DNA of 64,000 bases from Curtobacterium sp. PhB115 (GTDB lineage: Bacteria; Actinomycetota; Actinomycetes; Actinomycetales; Microbacteriaceae): NCBI RefSeq assembly GCF_003752025.1, contig NZ_RJKR01000006.1, positions 407,466-471,465 of the forward strand, given 5' to 3'. Below, piece by piece: positions 16,234-25,415 of the stretch; position 1 is the stretch's first letter; each line of letters begins with the position of its first letter. Below the pieces are notes generated by a model. It saw only the letters and a list, made by a program, of their open reading frames with translations, searched no databases and was not told the DNA's origin. A program made the position numbers and the translations under genes.

Positions 16234-17511
16234 CTACTCGTACCGGAGCGCCTCGATCGGGTTCTGCCGCGCGGCGCGGCGCGCAGGGAGGGTACCGGCC
16301 AGGAACGCGATGAACATCACCACGAGGATGATCGTCGCGACGGAACTCGGCGCGAACTGCATGATCTGCAGGCCCGGCAGGTCCTTGAGCACGGTGCCCG
16401 CGAGCACGTTCGAGATCCCGGTGCCGAGCAGGATCGCGACCCCGGCACCGATGGCACTGCCGAGGAAGCCGATGAACACCGCCTCGAGCGAGAAGAGCGT
16501 GTAGACCTTGCCCCCGCCCATGCCCATCGCCTTCATCAGGCCGATCTCGCGGGTGCGCTCCTGCACGCTCATGAGCAGCGTGTTGATGATGCCGAAGCCG
16601 GCCGCGACCAGGGCGATCACGGCGAAGGCGTTGAGCACGCCGACGATGCCGTTGATGACCGTCTGGAACTGGCCGAGCTGGTCCTGGATGGTCTGACCGG
16701 TGAAGCCCTCGTCGGACAGCGCCTTCTTGACCGTGGTGGCGGAGGCCCCGGGGTCGAGCGTCGCGGTGGCACTGGCGTACGACGTCGCGATCGAGTCCGG
16801 CTTGCCGATCTCCTGCGCGGCCTGCATGGCGTCGGTCAGTGCGGCGTTCGCCCCGGCCCCGCCCCCGAACAGCGACTCGTTCTGCACGCCGACCACCGTG
16901 GCGGTGAGGGTGTGCTCCTTGCCCTGGTAGTCGTCGACGGCGAAGGTGAGCTCCTTGCCGACGGCGGCCTTCGCGCTGCCGAGCCCGAGGTTCTCCAGGT
17001 AGTTCGTCGGCAGGATCACCTGGTTCGCGTCGGTGTCGTCGTCGAGCTGCTTCCCGCTCGCCAGGTCCGCGTCGAGCTCGCCAGCGTTGGCGGTGAGCGA
17101 GACGACGTACTTGCCGTCGTCGTCGTGCTCGGCGTACTTCGGGGCGAGTGCGACCGCGGGACGGACGGTGTCGATCCCCTTCGTTCCGCGGATGTCGTCG
17201 ACGTCGGTCTGCGACAGGTACGAGAACGACGCCGGACCGCGGTCGACGCTCTGGCCGGACTCGTCGGGGTCGTACTTCGCCGGCCCGCTGTCGGTCGTCG
17301 AGGTCTCGACGGCCTTCGTGATGGTCAGCGAGCCGGTGTCGCCGATCGACGAGACCTGCGTGTCGATGTAGTTGCTGACGCCGGTGCCGATCGCCGAGGT
17401 CAGCGTGATGGTGAAGGCACCGATGAAGATCGCGATGACGGTCAACGTGGTGCGGAGCTTCGAGCGGAAGGTGTTCGCGACCGCGGTGCGGAGCAGGTCG
17501 AGGAAGTTCAT
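16234..17511 (-). CDS. ABC transporter permease, MacB/FtsX type
   Basis: 425-residue permease with one membrane helix at the N-terminus (LRTTLTVIAIFIGAFTITLT), a large extracytoplasmic MacB-PCD domain (about 50-290) and three helices at the C-terminus with the conserved VQERTREIGLMKAMG loop. This is the four-helix mechanotransmission type that exports peptides or drugs or works on the envelope. GGAAGG eight bases before the ATG supports the start. It overlaps the ATPase stop by four bases. Confidence 0.92.
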   Translation of the reverse strand: MNFLDLLRTAVANTFRSKLRTTLTVIAIFIGAFTITLTSAIGTGVSNYIDTQVSSIGDTGSLTITKAVETSTTDSGPAKYDPDESGQSVDRGPASFSYLSQTDVDDIRGTKGIDTVRPAVALAPKYAEHDDDGKYVVSLTANAGELDADLASGKQLDDDTDANQVILPTNYLENLGLGSAKAAVGKELTFAVDDYQGKEHTLTATVVGVQNESLFGGGAGANAALTDAMQAAQEIGKPDSIATSYASATATLDPGASATTVKKALSDEGFTGQTIQDQLGQFQTVINGIVGVLNAFAVIALVAAGFGIINTLLMSVQERTREIGLMKAMGMGGGKVYTLFSLEAVFIGFLGSAIGAGVAILLGTGISNVLAGTVLKDLPGLQIMQFAPSSVATIILVVMFIAFLAGTLPARRAARQNPIEALRYE

Positions 17512-18254
17512 GCGGAGTGCCTTCCGTGCGTGGCCTGCTGGTCGACGGCGGCACCGGCGGTGGGCATGCCGTCCGATCCTCCGACGATGAGTCCGTCGCG
17601 GACGTTGACGCTGCGGTCGCAGCGTCCCGCGAGTTCTTCGTCGTGCGTGACCACGACGAGCGTGATCCCACGTTCGCGCTGCAGGCCGAAGAGCATGTCC
17701 TCGACCACCTGCCCGGTGTTCGTGTCGAGGTTGCCGGTGGGCTCGTCGGCGAAGATGACGCTCGGCTCGCCGACCAGCGCACGGGCGATGACCACGCGCT
17801 GCTTCTGGCCGCCGGACAGGTCGTTCGCGTCGTTCTTCGCCTTGTCGGCGAGGCCCAGGGAGTCGAGCGCCGCCATGCCGCGGCGCTTCCGCTCGGCTCC
17901 GGAGACGCCGGCGATCTTGAGCGGCAGCACGACGTTGTCGAGGACCGAGGTCTTCGGGGTGAGGAAGAACTGCTGGAACACGAACCCGAAGGTGCTGTTG
18001 CGCGTGCGGTTCACCTGCCGCGGGCTGAGCGTCGCGGCGTCGGCGCCGTCGAGGAGCACCTGCCCCGCGGACGGCTTGTCGAGCAGTGCGAGCAGGTGCA
18101 TGAGCGTCGACTTGCCGGAGCCCGACTTGCCGACGATCGCGAGGCTCTCGCCCTGGTGCACCTGGAGCGACACCCCCTTGAGCGCGTCGAACCGTGTCGC
18201 GCCTCGGCCGTAGGTCCTGGCGAGGTCACGGGCCTCGAGCACGGGAGTGGTCAT
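17508..18254 (-). CDS. ABC transporter ATP-binding protein, MacB/LolD type
   Basis: 248-residue ATPase partner of the FtsX-like permease. Walker A is GKSGSGKST, the signature is LSGGQKQRVVIARAL, Walker B is VIFADEPTGNLD and the switch histidine lies in VVVTHDEELA. The DEPTGNLD form is typical of the MacB/LolD class. The ATG at 18254 follows the divergent promoter region shared with the TetR gene, which is probably its repressor. Confidence 0.93.
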   Translation of the reverse strand: MTTPVLEARDLARTYGRGATRFDALKGVSLQVHQGESLAIVGKSGSGKSTLMHLLALLDKPSAGQVLLDGADAATLSPRQVNRTRNSTFGFVFQQFFLTPKTSVLDNVVLPLKIAGVSGAERKRRGMAALDSLGLADKAKNDANDLSGGQKQRVVIARALVGEPSVIFADEPTGNLDTNTGQVVEDMLFGLQRERGITLVVVTHDEELAGRCDRSVNVRDGLIVGGSDGMPTAGAAVDQQATHGRHSA

Positions 18255-18282
18255 GTGCCGAGCGTACTGTCCGCTGCACGAC

Positions 18283-18294
18283 TGCAAGTTTGCA
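18283..18294. promoter_or_regulatory. Candidate TetR operator between exporter and regulator
   Basis: TGCAA-GT-TTGCA is an inverted repeat with five-base arms in the 80-base gap between the divergent exporter operon and TetR gene. Its position suits autoregulation and control of the exporter. Function is inferred. Confidence 0.4.
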
Positions 18295-18334
18295 TCTGCT
18301 GTAGACGGTGGAACGTACGGGTTACAGTCAGCCC

Positions 18335-18964
18335 ATGCCCGACACCGCGCGCACCCCCGAGCTGGGCCTCCGCGACCGCAAGCGCATCGAGACCCGCCAC
18401 CGCATCGCCGAGGCCGCGCGGTCCCTGGCGCTCGAGCAGGACATCGACCACACCACGATCGAGCAGATCGCCGCGCGTGCCGAGGTCTCGCCCCGCACCT
18501 TCTTCAACTACTTCGAGAGCAAGGAGGACGCGGTCCTCGGGCACACCGAGCTCGACCTCGAACCCTCGACCCTCGACGCTCACCTGGCGACGGTCGCGGG
18601 GGAGTCGGCGGCGCAGGCGGTCGTGGACCTCGCGTTCCTGGTGTTCGGCGAGTCCTTCGGGGACGAGCGCGAGCGGCTCGCCCGGAAAGAGGTCATCGTG
18701 CGCTTCCCGCAGCTCATGCGCCGCCAGGTCAGCCGGATGACGACCGTGGCCGAGGCGATGACGGGTGCGGTGCGCACGATCCTCGAACGCGATCCGGCAT
18801 GGGGGCCGGACGCCGCGACCCCGCAGGCTGCCGAGATGCTGCTCGGCATGTGCATGACCGGGCTGCGGAGCTCGGCGCGCCACGAGGGGTCCGACCCGGA
18901 AGAGGTCCGTGCCCGCGTGGTCGCGTCGATCCGTGACACGGCTGCGCGCATCGCTGCGGCCTGA
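18335..18964 (+). CDS. TetR family transcriptional regulator
   Basis: 209-residue repressor. The N-terminal helix-turn-helix reads IEQIAARAEVSPRTFFNYFESKEDAV (in two parts), the typical TetR form; the C-terminal two thirds is the ligand-binding helical domain. The ATG at 18335 is six bases after TACAGT, so the transcript is likely leaderless. It is transcribed away from the MacB-like exporter and very likely controls it. Confidence 0.9.
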   Translation: MPDTARTPELGLRDRKRIETRHRIAEAARSLALEQDIDHTTIEQIAARAEVSPRTFFNYFESKEDAVLGHTELDLEPSTLDAHLATVAGESAAQAVVDLAFLVFGESFGDERERLARKEVIVRFPQLMRRQVSRMTTVAEAMTGAVRTILERDPAWGPDAATPQAAEMLLGMCMTGLRSSARHEGSDPEEVRARVVASIRDTAARIAAA

Positions 18965-18979
18965 GACGCCACCACGGCA

Positions 18980-19083
18980 CGGACGGGAGGTGGGCCCCAC
19001 TAGCCGGTACCGGCGCACCGCGCCAGCGGGGCGACGGCCGTGCCTGGAGGGACGGTGCCAGCTGGCACCGCGCCTCCCGTCCG
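18980..19083. terminator. Type B hairpin, copy 2 (convergent genes)
   Basis: Outer arms CGGACGGGAGG (18980-18990) and CCTCCCGTCCG (19073-19083) enclose an inner hairpin centred on GTGCCAGCTGGCAC near 19060. It lies between the convergent TetR and osmoprotectant-binding genes and is followed at once by a type A element. Confidence 0.65.
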
Positions 19084-19090
19084 ACAGATG

Positions 19091-19141
19091 GTGAGTAGAA
19101 ATGGTCGGGTCCCGCCCGGCGACCCGACCATTTCCACTCAC
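19091..19141. repeat. Type A palindrome, copy 1
   Basis: Arms 19091-19111 and 19121-19141 pair at 20 of 21 positions around a nine-base loop; the arm contains AAATGGTCGGGTC. It is one of four related elements (also 29118, 53417, 54466), all between convergent genes. Confidence 0.85.
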
Positions 19142-19170
19142 CGGGTGAGCGAACCGACCGCCGCCCGCCC

Positions 19171-20214
19171 TCACGGCTTCGTGATGAAGCCCTCCTTCAC
19201 CATCCAGTCGAACGCGACGTCGGCCGGCTCGCGCCCCTCGACGTCGACCTGACGGTTCAGCTCCTGCAGCGCCGCGTCGGTGAGCTTCGGTGAGATCTGG
19301 TCGTAGACGTCGGCGAGCTGCGGGTACTCCTCGAGCGTGGCCGAGTCGAGCACCGGGGCGACGTTGTAGGCCGGGAAGAAGCCCTTGTCGTCCTCGAGCA
19401 CGGTCAGTCCGAGGGACTTGATGCGGCCGTCGGTGGTGAAGACCTCACCGAAGTTGCACTTGCCCCGGTCCGTCGCGGTGTAGACCGTGCCGGTGTCGAG
19501 GATGCTGACGTTGCGCGTGGGGATCGACGAGTCGCCGGAACCGCCGAGCTGCAGACCGTACTTCTCGAGCATCGGCTTGAAGCCGTCGGCGCGGGAGTTG
19601 AACTCGGACTCGACGCAGAACGTCCGCTCGCTGGCCGGCAGCTTCGCGATGTCCGACAGCTTCGAGATGCCCCCGAGCTCCTTGACCGCCTCGTCCCGCA
19701 CGGCGAACGCGTACGTGTTGTTCATCGGCGCCGGGTCGAGCCAGGTGAGCCCGTTTCCGGCGTCCTCCTTCTTGACCGCCTCCCACTGCTCGGTCTTGTC
19801 CGGGATGCCCTCGGAGTGGCCCATGAAGGTCAGCCAAGCGGTCCCGGTGTACTCGTACGTGAAGTCGGCGGCGTGCGAGGTCATCAGCTCGCGGACCGCG
19901 ACGCTGCCCGGCACGTTGGTCTCGTCGGTGACGTCGAACCCGGCGGCCTTCGCGGCGAGCACCGCGATCTTCCCGAGCACGAGCTGCTCGGTGAAGTTCT
20001 TCGACGTCACGGTGATGTGGGCGCCGTCTGGCAGGTCGTCGATGCGCTCGATGGTGCCGGGGCCGGCCTCGGGGACGAACGACGTCGCGGGCTGCAGGCC
20101 GCAGCCGGCCAGGACGAGCGCAGTGGTGCCGGCGACGAGGACGGCGGCACCACGGCGGACGCTGCGGGCGGTGCGACGGGTGCTGCGGGCGGGGCGACGG
20201 GTGCTGCGGTTCAT
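19171..20214 (-). CDS. Glycine betaine/osmoprotectant-binding lipoprotein (ProX/OpuCC type)
   Basis: 347-residue solute-binding protein of a quaternary-ammonium ABC importer. An arginine-rich N-terminus leads to a hydrophobic core and lipobox LAGC with cysteine 38. The mature part has VTSKNFTEQLVLGKIAVLAA and FTYEYTGTAWLTF, characteristic of OpuAC/ProX proteins. AAGGG before the ATG at 20214 supports the start, which overlaps the permease stop. It is the last gene of a four-gene operon (permease, ATPase, permease, binding protein). Confidence 0.9.
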   Translation of the reverse strand: MNRSTRRPARSTRRTARSVRRGAAVLVAGTTALVLAGCGLQPATSFVPEAGPGTIERIDDLPDGAHITVTSKNFTEQLVLGKIAVLAAKAAGFDVTDETNVPGSVAVRELMTSHAADFTYEYTGTAWLTFMGHSEGIPDKTEQWEAVKKEDAGNGLTWLDPAPMNNTYAFAVRDEAVKELGGISKLSDIAKLPASERTFCVESEFNSRADGFKPMLEKYGLQLGGSGDSSIPTRNVSILDTGTVYTATDRGKCNFGEVFTTDGRIKSLGLTVLEDDKGFFPAYNVAPVLDSATLEEYPQLADVYDQISPKLTDAALQELNRQVDVEGREPADVAFDWMVKEGFITKP

Positions 20215-20972
20215 CGGAGACCCTTCGGTCGTGCGACCGTCTCGACCACACGGCCGAGCCAGTCGATGGAGAGGGCGAGGAGCGCGACGAGCAGCGCACC
20301 GGCGACGAGGACCTTCGGCAGGAACAGCGTCACGCCCGTGGTGATGAGGAGGCCCAGGCCGCCGGCACCGACGAAGGTCGCGAGGCTCGCGGTGCCGACG
20401 AGCAGCACGAGGGCCGTCCGGATGCCGGAGAGCATGACCGGGACCGCGAGCGGCAGCTCGACGCGCATCAGCACGCTGAACGCGCTCATGCCCATGCCGC
20501 GACCGGCCTCGACGAGGCGGGAGTCGACGCTCTGCACGCCGATCATGGTGTTCCGGAGCACCGGCAGGATCGCGTAGAGCACGAGTGCGACGACGGCCGA
20601 CCACGAGTTCAACCCGAGCCACGCGGCGAGCAGGACGATGAGTCCCACCGCGGGCGCCGCCTGTCCGAAGTTGGCGACGGCGAGCACGTAGCCGCTGGCT
20701 CGCCGGAGCGGGCCGCGGGTGAGCAGGACCCCGAGCGGGATGCCGATCACGAGCACCAGCACCGTCGACTCGAGGGTCAGCACGAGGTGCTGGCCGGTCA
20801 GGGCGAGGATGTCCGCCGGGTTGAGGGTCGTCCGCTCGGTCGGGGTGAGGTCCGCCGTCGCGAGCCAGACCGCGAACGCGCCGAGCACGACCAGGATCGC
20901 GATCGGTTGGAACAGCAGCCCCTTCCACGAGGTGCTGGCCCCGGTGGCGGGACCCGCGGCGACCGCACTCAC
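20211..20972 (-). CDS. Osmoprotectant ABC transporter permease (ProW/OpuCD type)
   Basis: 253-residue integral membrane permease with about five helices and the cytoplasmic EAA-like loop (VDSRLVEAGRGMGMSAFSVL) that docks to the ATPase. It starts with GTG at 20972, overlapping the ATPase stop. It pairs with the permease at 22233 and the binding protein at 19171 in a compatible-solute importer. Confidence 0.9.
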   Translation of the reverse strand: MSAVAAGPATGASTSWKGLLFQPIAILVVLGAFAVWLATADLTPTERTTLNPADILALTGQHLVLTLESTVLVLVIGIPLGVLLTRGPLRRASGYVLAVANFGQAAPAVGLIVLLAAWLGLNSWSAVVALVLYAILPVLRNTMIGVQSVDSRLVEAGRGMGMSAFSVLMRVELPLAVPVMLSGIRTALVLLVGTASLATFVGAGGLGLLITTGVTLFLPKVLVAGALLVALLALSIDWLGRVVETVARPKGLR

Positions 20973-22246
20973 AGGTCTTCTCCCGTGGGTGCCACCACGG
21001 GTGCGGCCGGCGAGGACGGCATGGTCTCGATCGGGTTCGTGTTCGTCCCGACCGGTGTGTACGCCTGGTCGTCGGCAGCCGCCGCGCGGGACCGGGTGAT
21101 CGCGTCCATGACGACCTCGACGGTGATGACGCCGCGGAACGCCTCGCCGCGTCCGGTGACCAGCGCTGCGCCGGCACTCGAGACGAGCATGGTGTCGAGC
21201 GCGTCGTTGAGGGTCGCGGCCTCACCGACGATCGGCAGCTCCGGCTCGATGCCCTCGGGGATGCGGTCGAGGCGCTCGAGCTGTCGGCGGGTCGGCCAGC
21301 CGATCGGGCGCTGTCGACGGTCCACGACGACCGCGTGCCCGTGGCCACCGGCCTCCTGCATGCGCTGGAGCACGGCCTTCGCCTCTTCGCCCGGCGAGCA
21401 GGTCACCGCGGGGACGACCTCGACGTCGCGGACCCGGTTCAGCGTGAGCTGCTTGAGCCCGGCGCCGGAGCCGATGAAGTTCTCGACGAACTCGTTCGCG
21501 GGCTCGGCGAGGATCCGCTCCGGGGTGTCGTACTGCACGATGTGCGCACCCTCGGTGAAGATGACGATCCAGTCGCCGAGCTTCACGGCCTCGTCGAAGT
21601 CGTGGCTCACGATGACGATGGTCTTGTGCAGTTCCTCCTGGATGCGGAGGAGCTCGTCCTGCAGACGCTGGCGGGTGATCGGGTCGACCGCACCGAACGG
21701 CTCGTCCATGAGCAGGACGGGCGGGTCCGCGGCGAGCGCCCGGGCCACGCCGACGCGCTGCTGCTGGCCGCCGGAGAGTTCCCGCGGGTAGCGGTCGCGG
21801 TAGGTGTCGGGGTCGAGCGAGACCAGGTCGAGCAGTTCGTCGACGCGCGCTGCGGTCTTCTCCTTGGACCAGCCGAGCATCTTCGGCACGATCGCGATGT
21901 TCGCGGCGACGGTCATGTGCGGGAAGAGCCCGCCGGCCTGGATCACGTAGCCCATCCGGCGCCGCAGTTCGTCGGCGTCGATGCCGGTCACGTCGTCGTC
22001 GCCGACGACGATGCGGCCCTCGGTGGGCTCGATCAGGCGGTTGATCATCTTGAGCGTCGTCGTCTTCCCGCAGCCGGACGGGCCGACGAGCATGACGATC
22101 TTGCCGGCCGGGATCTCGAGCGTGATGCCGTCGACGGCGGGCTTCGCCTGCCCCGGGTAGCGCTTGGTGACCTCGTCGAGCAGGATGCTGCGGCCGGTGA
22201 CGTCGCCGTCGGGAGCGGTGGTGGTGGCGGAGTCAGTGCTGGACAC
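20969..22246 (-). CDS. Osmoprotectant ABC transporter ATPase with CBS domains (ProV/OpuCA type)
   Basis: 425-residue ATPase. Walker A GPSGCGKTT, signature LSGGQQQRVGVARAL, Walker B VLLMDEPFGAVD and the switch VSHDFDEAV are all intact; residues about 265-385 form a CBS pair that in OpuA-type systems senses ionic strength or cyclic-di-AMP. The GTG at 22246 follows GAGAGG and lies inside the end of the upstream permease (14-base overlap). The C-terminal tail after the CBS domains is proline/threonine-rich. Confidence 0.93.
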   Translation of the reverse strand: MSSTDSATTTAPDGDVTGRSILLDEVTKRYPGQAKPAVDGITLEIPAGKIVMLVGPSGCGKTTTLKMINRLIEPTEGRIVVGDDDVTGIDADELRRRMGYVIQAGGLFPHMTVAANIAIVPKMLGWSKEKTAARVDELLDLVSLDPDTYRDRYPRELSGGQQQRVGVARALAADPPVLLMDEPFGAVDPITRQRLQDELLRIQEELHKTIVIVSHDFDEAVKLGDWIVIFTEGAHIVQYDTPERILAEPANEFVENFIGSGAGLKQLTLNRVRDVEVVPAVTCSPGEEAKAVLQRMQEAGGHGHAVVVDRRQRPIGWPTRRQLERLDRIPEGIEPELPIVGEAATLNDALDTMLVSSAGAALVTGRGEAFRGVITVEVVMDAITRSRAAAADDQAYTPVGTNTNPIETMPSSPAAPVVAPTGEDL

Positions 22247-22880
22247 GGATACCTCTCGAGATGGTCAGACGGCCGAGGCCGATGAGGAGCAGGTCGAGGA
22301 CGAGGGCGAGCAGCACGACGCCGACCACCCCGACCACGACGGAGGACAGGGCGTTGGCGCCGCCGAGGCGCGACAGCCCGGAGAAGATGAAGCCGCCGAG
22401 CCCGGGGCCGAGCGCGTAGGCGGCGATCGCGGCGATGCCCATCACCATCTGCGCGGACACCCGCACGCCGCTCAGGATGATCGGCCACGCCATCGGCAGC
22501 TCGACCTGCACGAGCGTGCGGAAGCGGCTCATGCCGATGCCCCGCGCCGACTCGACGACGGTCGGCGGGATCTCGGCGAGGCCGACCACCGCGTTCCGCA
22601 GGATCGGCAGGGTGGCGAAGAAGACGACCGTGACGACGGACGGCACGACGCCGAAGCCGAGCGGCACGATGAGCAGGCCGATCACGGCGAAGGACGGCAG
22701 GGTGAGGCCGATCGCCGACACCCCGTTCGCCACGGAGGTGAGCCGGGGGCTGCGGTAGACGAGGGTGGCGAGGAGGACGGCGATGGCCGTGGCGAGCACC
22801 GTGCACTGGACCACCAGTGAGAAGTGCTGCCACGATGCGAACCAGATCTGGCTCCATCGCTCCACGACGTACTGGAACAC
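22233..22880 (-). CDS. Osmoprotectant ABC transporter permease (OpuCB type)
   Basis: 215-residue membrane permease, first gene of the operon. Helices start near VVQCTVLATAIAVLLATLVY, and VVESARGIGMSRFRTLVQVEL is the ATPase-coupling loop. The GTG at 22880 is preceded by GGGGAGCG at a suitable distance; longer in-frame reading would invade the promoter region. The paired permease at 20211 suggests a heterodimeric channel. Confidence 0.9.
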   Translation of the reverse strand: MFQYVVERWSQIWFASWQHFSLVVQCTVLATAIAVLLATLVYRSPRLTSVANGVSAIGLTLPSFAVIGLLIVPLGFGVVPSVVTVVFFATLPILRNAVVGLAEIPPTVVESARGIGMSRFRTLVQVELPMAWPIILSGVRVSAQMVMGIAAIAAYALGPGLGGFIFSGLSRLGGANALSSVVVGVVGVVLLALVLDLLLIGLGRLTISRGIRVQH

Positions 22881-22942
22881 GAGTGGGCGCTCCCCTTTCC
22901 GGTCGGCTGAACTGCCCACAGATCGGGGCACGAGCTCGGCCA

Positions 22943-22973
22943 AAGCTACGCAGCGACCGGACGGGATGTACAA
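22943..22973 (-). promoter_or_regulatory. Candidate promoter of the osmoprotectant operon
   Basis: On the minus strand TTGTAC (22968-22973) and TAGCTT (22943-22948) stand 19 bases apart, about 60 bases before the first start. The spacing is long, so this is tentative. The same 209-base gap has an inverted pair CGATCGTT (22989) and AACGATCG (23067); I see no gene in it. Confidence 0.3.
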
Positions 22974-23089
22974 CCGGGGACGGCCGATGCGATCGTTCCG
23001 GTTGCATGGACCTTGCAAGGAATCCCTGGTCAGGTGCCTGTACGAACGTCAAGCCTGGGAGAACGGTAACGATCGTGAGGTGCCATCGG

Positions 23090-23785
23090 CTACGGGGTCA
23101 GGTCGCGCAGCTCCGACCGTTCCGCGATGTCGACGAGCTTCTCGCGCCAGAGCACCCACTCCTCCGGGGTCTTCTCGGCGAGGTTCCCGTCGCCGTCACC
23201 CGCGAGTCCGTCGAGCATCTCGCGCACGATGTCGGCGTGGCCCGCGTGCCGTGCGGTCTCGTACGCCATGTGCACGAGGATCCGGTGCAGGGTGACGTCG
23301 CGGTGCCCCTCCGGCCACCACGGCACCGTCCCGCGGGCGTCGAGGTCGAGCGCCTCGATCGTCGCGTCGGCGTGCGCGGCACTGCGTTCGTGGAACGCGA
23401 CGACGTCGTCGAGGGTCTCGTCGAGCGTCGCGTACATGTCCTCGCCGTCGGACGACTCGATCCACGCGGGCGGATCCGGCAGTGGTCGCCCGAAGACCTC
23501 GCCGAAGTACCCCGACTGCACGCCGGCGACGTGCTTGACGAGGCCGAGCAGGTTCGTGCCGGTCGGGGTGACCGGCCACCGTGCCTGCCGTTCGGCCAGG
23601 CCGTCGAGCTTGGCGAGGAGGGCAGCGCGGTGCTTCTGCAGGTACCGGTGGAGGGTCTCCTTGACGACGGCCTCGTCGGGGTGCGACGAGGAGCCCTCGG
23701 TGGAGAGCAGCGAGTTGCCGCTCGACACGAGGGACGCGGTCGCCGCCGCCGGTCGGACGTCGGGGACCGCGTCGATGTCGCTCAT
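23090..23785 (-). CDS. DinB family protein (DUF664)
   Basis: 231-residue four-helix protein of the DinB/YfiT superfamily. The three metal-binding histidines are plausible at LGLVKHVAGVQ, the region around LHRILVHMAYETARHAGHADIVREM and the neighbouring histidine of RHAGH; the family typically has HxxxH near the C-terminus as seen here. Relatives include mycothiol- and bacillithiol-dependent transferases. Its ATG overlaps the stop of the upstream gene by four bases, so the two are translated together. Confidence 0.85.
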   Translation of the reverse strand: MSDIDAVPDVRPAAATASLVSSGNSLLSTEGSSSHPDEAVVKETLHRYLQKHRAALLAKLDGLAERQARWPVTPTGTNLLGLVKHVAGVQSGYFGEVFGRPLPDPPAWIESSDGEDMYATLDETLDDVVAFHERSAAHADATIEALDLDARGTVPWWPEGHRDVTLHRILVHMAYETARHAGHADIVREMLDGLAGDGDGNLAEKTPEEWVLWREKLVDIAERSELRDLTP

Positions 23786-24393
23786 GCCCTCGATCGTGCC
23801 ACTCCACCGTCCTGCAGGCGTGCTGATTCCTGGACGGCGACCCGTTCCGCGGTGAGCAGGAGCCCGGCGACCTCGGCCGAGGTGCGGGCCGCGGAGTCGT
23901 TCCAGCTCGTCAGGTCGCGGACGCGGCCCATCCGGATGTCCGGCGCGGGGCACCAGAGCACCGGCGAGCCTTCTTCCACGACGAGGGCGTGCCAGACCAG
24001 GTCGAGGGAGTGCTGCACCCGCGGCGAGTGCACCGCGTGCGGACCGCCGGCGGCGGAGACCACCGCCCCGACGAGGCAGGCGCCGACGAGCGGCCGGCCC
24101 TGTACGTCCATGGCCGCGGCACTGGAGGCCTTGCGCACACGGCCGTGCTCGTCGAGGTACGCGAACCAGGCGTGCTGGATCCAGCCGCGTTCGATCACCC
24201 CACGCGCGTCGGAGAGCAGCTGTCCGAGTTCGCCGAGTTCGCGGAGCCGGGCGTCGACGCGTCGGACACGGGCGGCTGCGCGCCGCTCGGCGAGTCGGTC
24301 GAGGAGCCCGCGGAAGCCGGTTCGGTCGGTTCGGGTGGGGGCGGGAGAGGCGTCGGTGGCGACGTCGTGCTGGACGCGGAACTCGAGGCTCAT
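23782..24393 (-). CDS. Conserved protein, DUF6197-like
   Basis: 203-residue soluble protein. The block LLSDARGVIERGWIQHAWFAYLDEHGRVR followed by a small-residue segment (PLVGACLVGAVVSAAGG) resembles DUF6197 proteins, whose function is unknown. A basic N-terminal region (LLDRLAERRAAARVRRVDARL) may form a helix. It is coupled to the DinB-like gene. Assignment to the family is by eye only. Confidence 0.6.
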   Translation of the reverse strand: MSLEFRVQHDVATDASPAPTRTDRTGFRGLLDRLAERRAAARVRRVDARLRELGELGQLLSDARGVIERGWIQHAWFAYLDEHGRVRKASSAAAMDVQGRPLVGACLVGAVVSAAGGPHAVHSPRVQHSLDLVWHALVVEEGSPVLWCPAPDIRMGRVRDLTSWNDSAARTSAEVAGLLLTAERVAVQESARLQDGGVARSRA

Positions 24394-24451
24394 GACGGCC
24401 CCTCCGATCGGCTGTGCACGGATGGTGCGGTCACGATAGCCCCGCCGGGTC

Positions 24452-25330
24452 TCAGCCGTCCAGCACTGCGTCGATGCTGCGTCGCGCGACGGTCCGGAAG
24501 GCGCGCTCGTCGGACGTCGCGAGGGCGGAGGCGATGGCGATCGCCCACCCGCGGGCGCGTCCCCAGGTCGCGTCCGGGGCCGCGACGAGCGTCCGGAACG
24601 CGTGGCGGGCCTCCTGGTCGAGCGTCAGCCAGGCGGTCGCGAGGTCGACGGCGGGGTCCCCCGAGGTGACGTCGCCGAAGTCGACGACCGCCGACAGGCG
24701 GTCGACACCGTCGTCCGCGCGGTCGACGAGCACGTTGAACGGGTGCAGGTCGCCGTGCACCCAGACGGGAGGCCCGGCGTGGGCCGGCAGCGCTGCCGCG
24801 GTCCGCCAGGCTGCCGCCAGCTCCACCGCACGGGGCACGTCCGCGGTCGCGAGCCGGTGCAGGACGGCGTCGCTCCGCGACGCGAGCGGCACCGCACGGA
24901 ACGGGTTCGCCGGTGCGTCGGCCGGGGCCGGGACGTGCAGGAGCCCGACGAAGGCGGCGAGTCCCTCGGCGACGCGGACCCCTCGGGCCGCATCGCCCGC
25001 CGGGACACCGGGGAGCCAGCGCACGACGCTCCAGGACCACGGGTAGCCGAGCGCCGGACGGCCGGTGCGCACGGGGTCCGGGACCGCCACCACCGATCGC
25101 ACCAGCGCCGCGATCTCCGGCAGCCACCGCTGCTCGTGCTCGACCAGGCGTGCGGCGAGTTCCCGACGCGGCAGCCGCACGGCGTACTCGTCGCCGAGCC
25201 GCAGGATGACGTTGTCCCAGCCGTTGGCGACGACCACGAGCGGCAGGTCCGCCAGGTCGGGGTGCTGGTCGTGCAGCAGCGCCCGGACCAGCGGGACGTC
25301 GACGTCGAACTCGGCGGAGGGGGTTGGCAC
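24452..25330 (-). CDS. Aminoglycoside phosphotransferase (APH) family protein
   Basis: 292-residue kinase-fold protein. The catalytic loop is VHGDLHPFNVLV and the metal site is VVDFGDVTSGDPAVDLA, both intact; NVILRLGDEYAVRLPR is the ATP-binding start. Similar proteins phosphorylate aminoglycosides, macrolides, homoserine or choline; the substrate cannot be set by sequence and resistance should not be assumed. The GTG at 25330 fits the start of homology. Confidence 0.87.
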   Translation of the reverse strand: MPTPSAEFDVDVPLVRALLHDQHPDLADLPLVVVANGWDNVILRLGDEYAVRLPRRELAARLVEHEQRWLPEIAALVRSVVAVPDPVRTGRPALGYPWSWSVVRWLPGVPAGDAARGVRVAEGLAAFVGLLHVPAPADAPANPFRAVPLASRSDAVLHRLATADVPRAVELAAAWRTAAALPAHAGPPVWVHGDLHPFNVLVDRADDGVDRLSAVVDFGDVTSGDPAVDLATAWLTLDQEARHAFRTLVAAPDATWGRARGWAIAIASALATSDERAFRTVARRSIDAVLDG

Positions 25331-25384
25331 CGGCTCAGGCTAGTGGGCCGCGGGACACATGCCCGCGAACGGGGGCCGGTGCCG

Positions 25385-25402
25385 AAACCGACCACTTGGT
25401 AT
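25385..25402. promoter_or_regulatory. Candidate operator upstream of the APH-like gene
   Basis: AAACCGACCACTTGGTAT is an imperfect palindrome (AAACCGA against ATACCAA) 55 bases before the APH-like start. Position and form fit a TetR-type operator, perhaps for the regulator encoded next upstream. Inference only. Confidence 0.3.
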
Positions 25403-25415
25403 CCTCATAGGGAAG

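Noticed and set aside
15680..17782. One long protein fusing the permease shadow with the GNAT
   Set aside because: The upstream part is antiparallel-frame noise across the permease and ATPase; the GNAT has its own GTG start at 16207 after TAGTGT.
24452..25330. Calling the APH-like gene an antibiotic resistance gene
   Set aside because: The catalytic loop is family-wide and shared with non-resistance kinases; nothing in the context indicates aminoglycosides.
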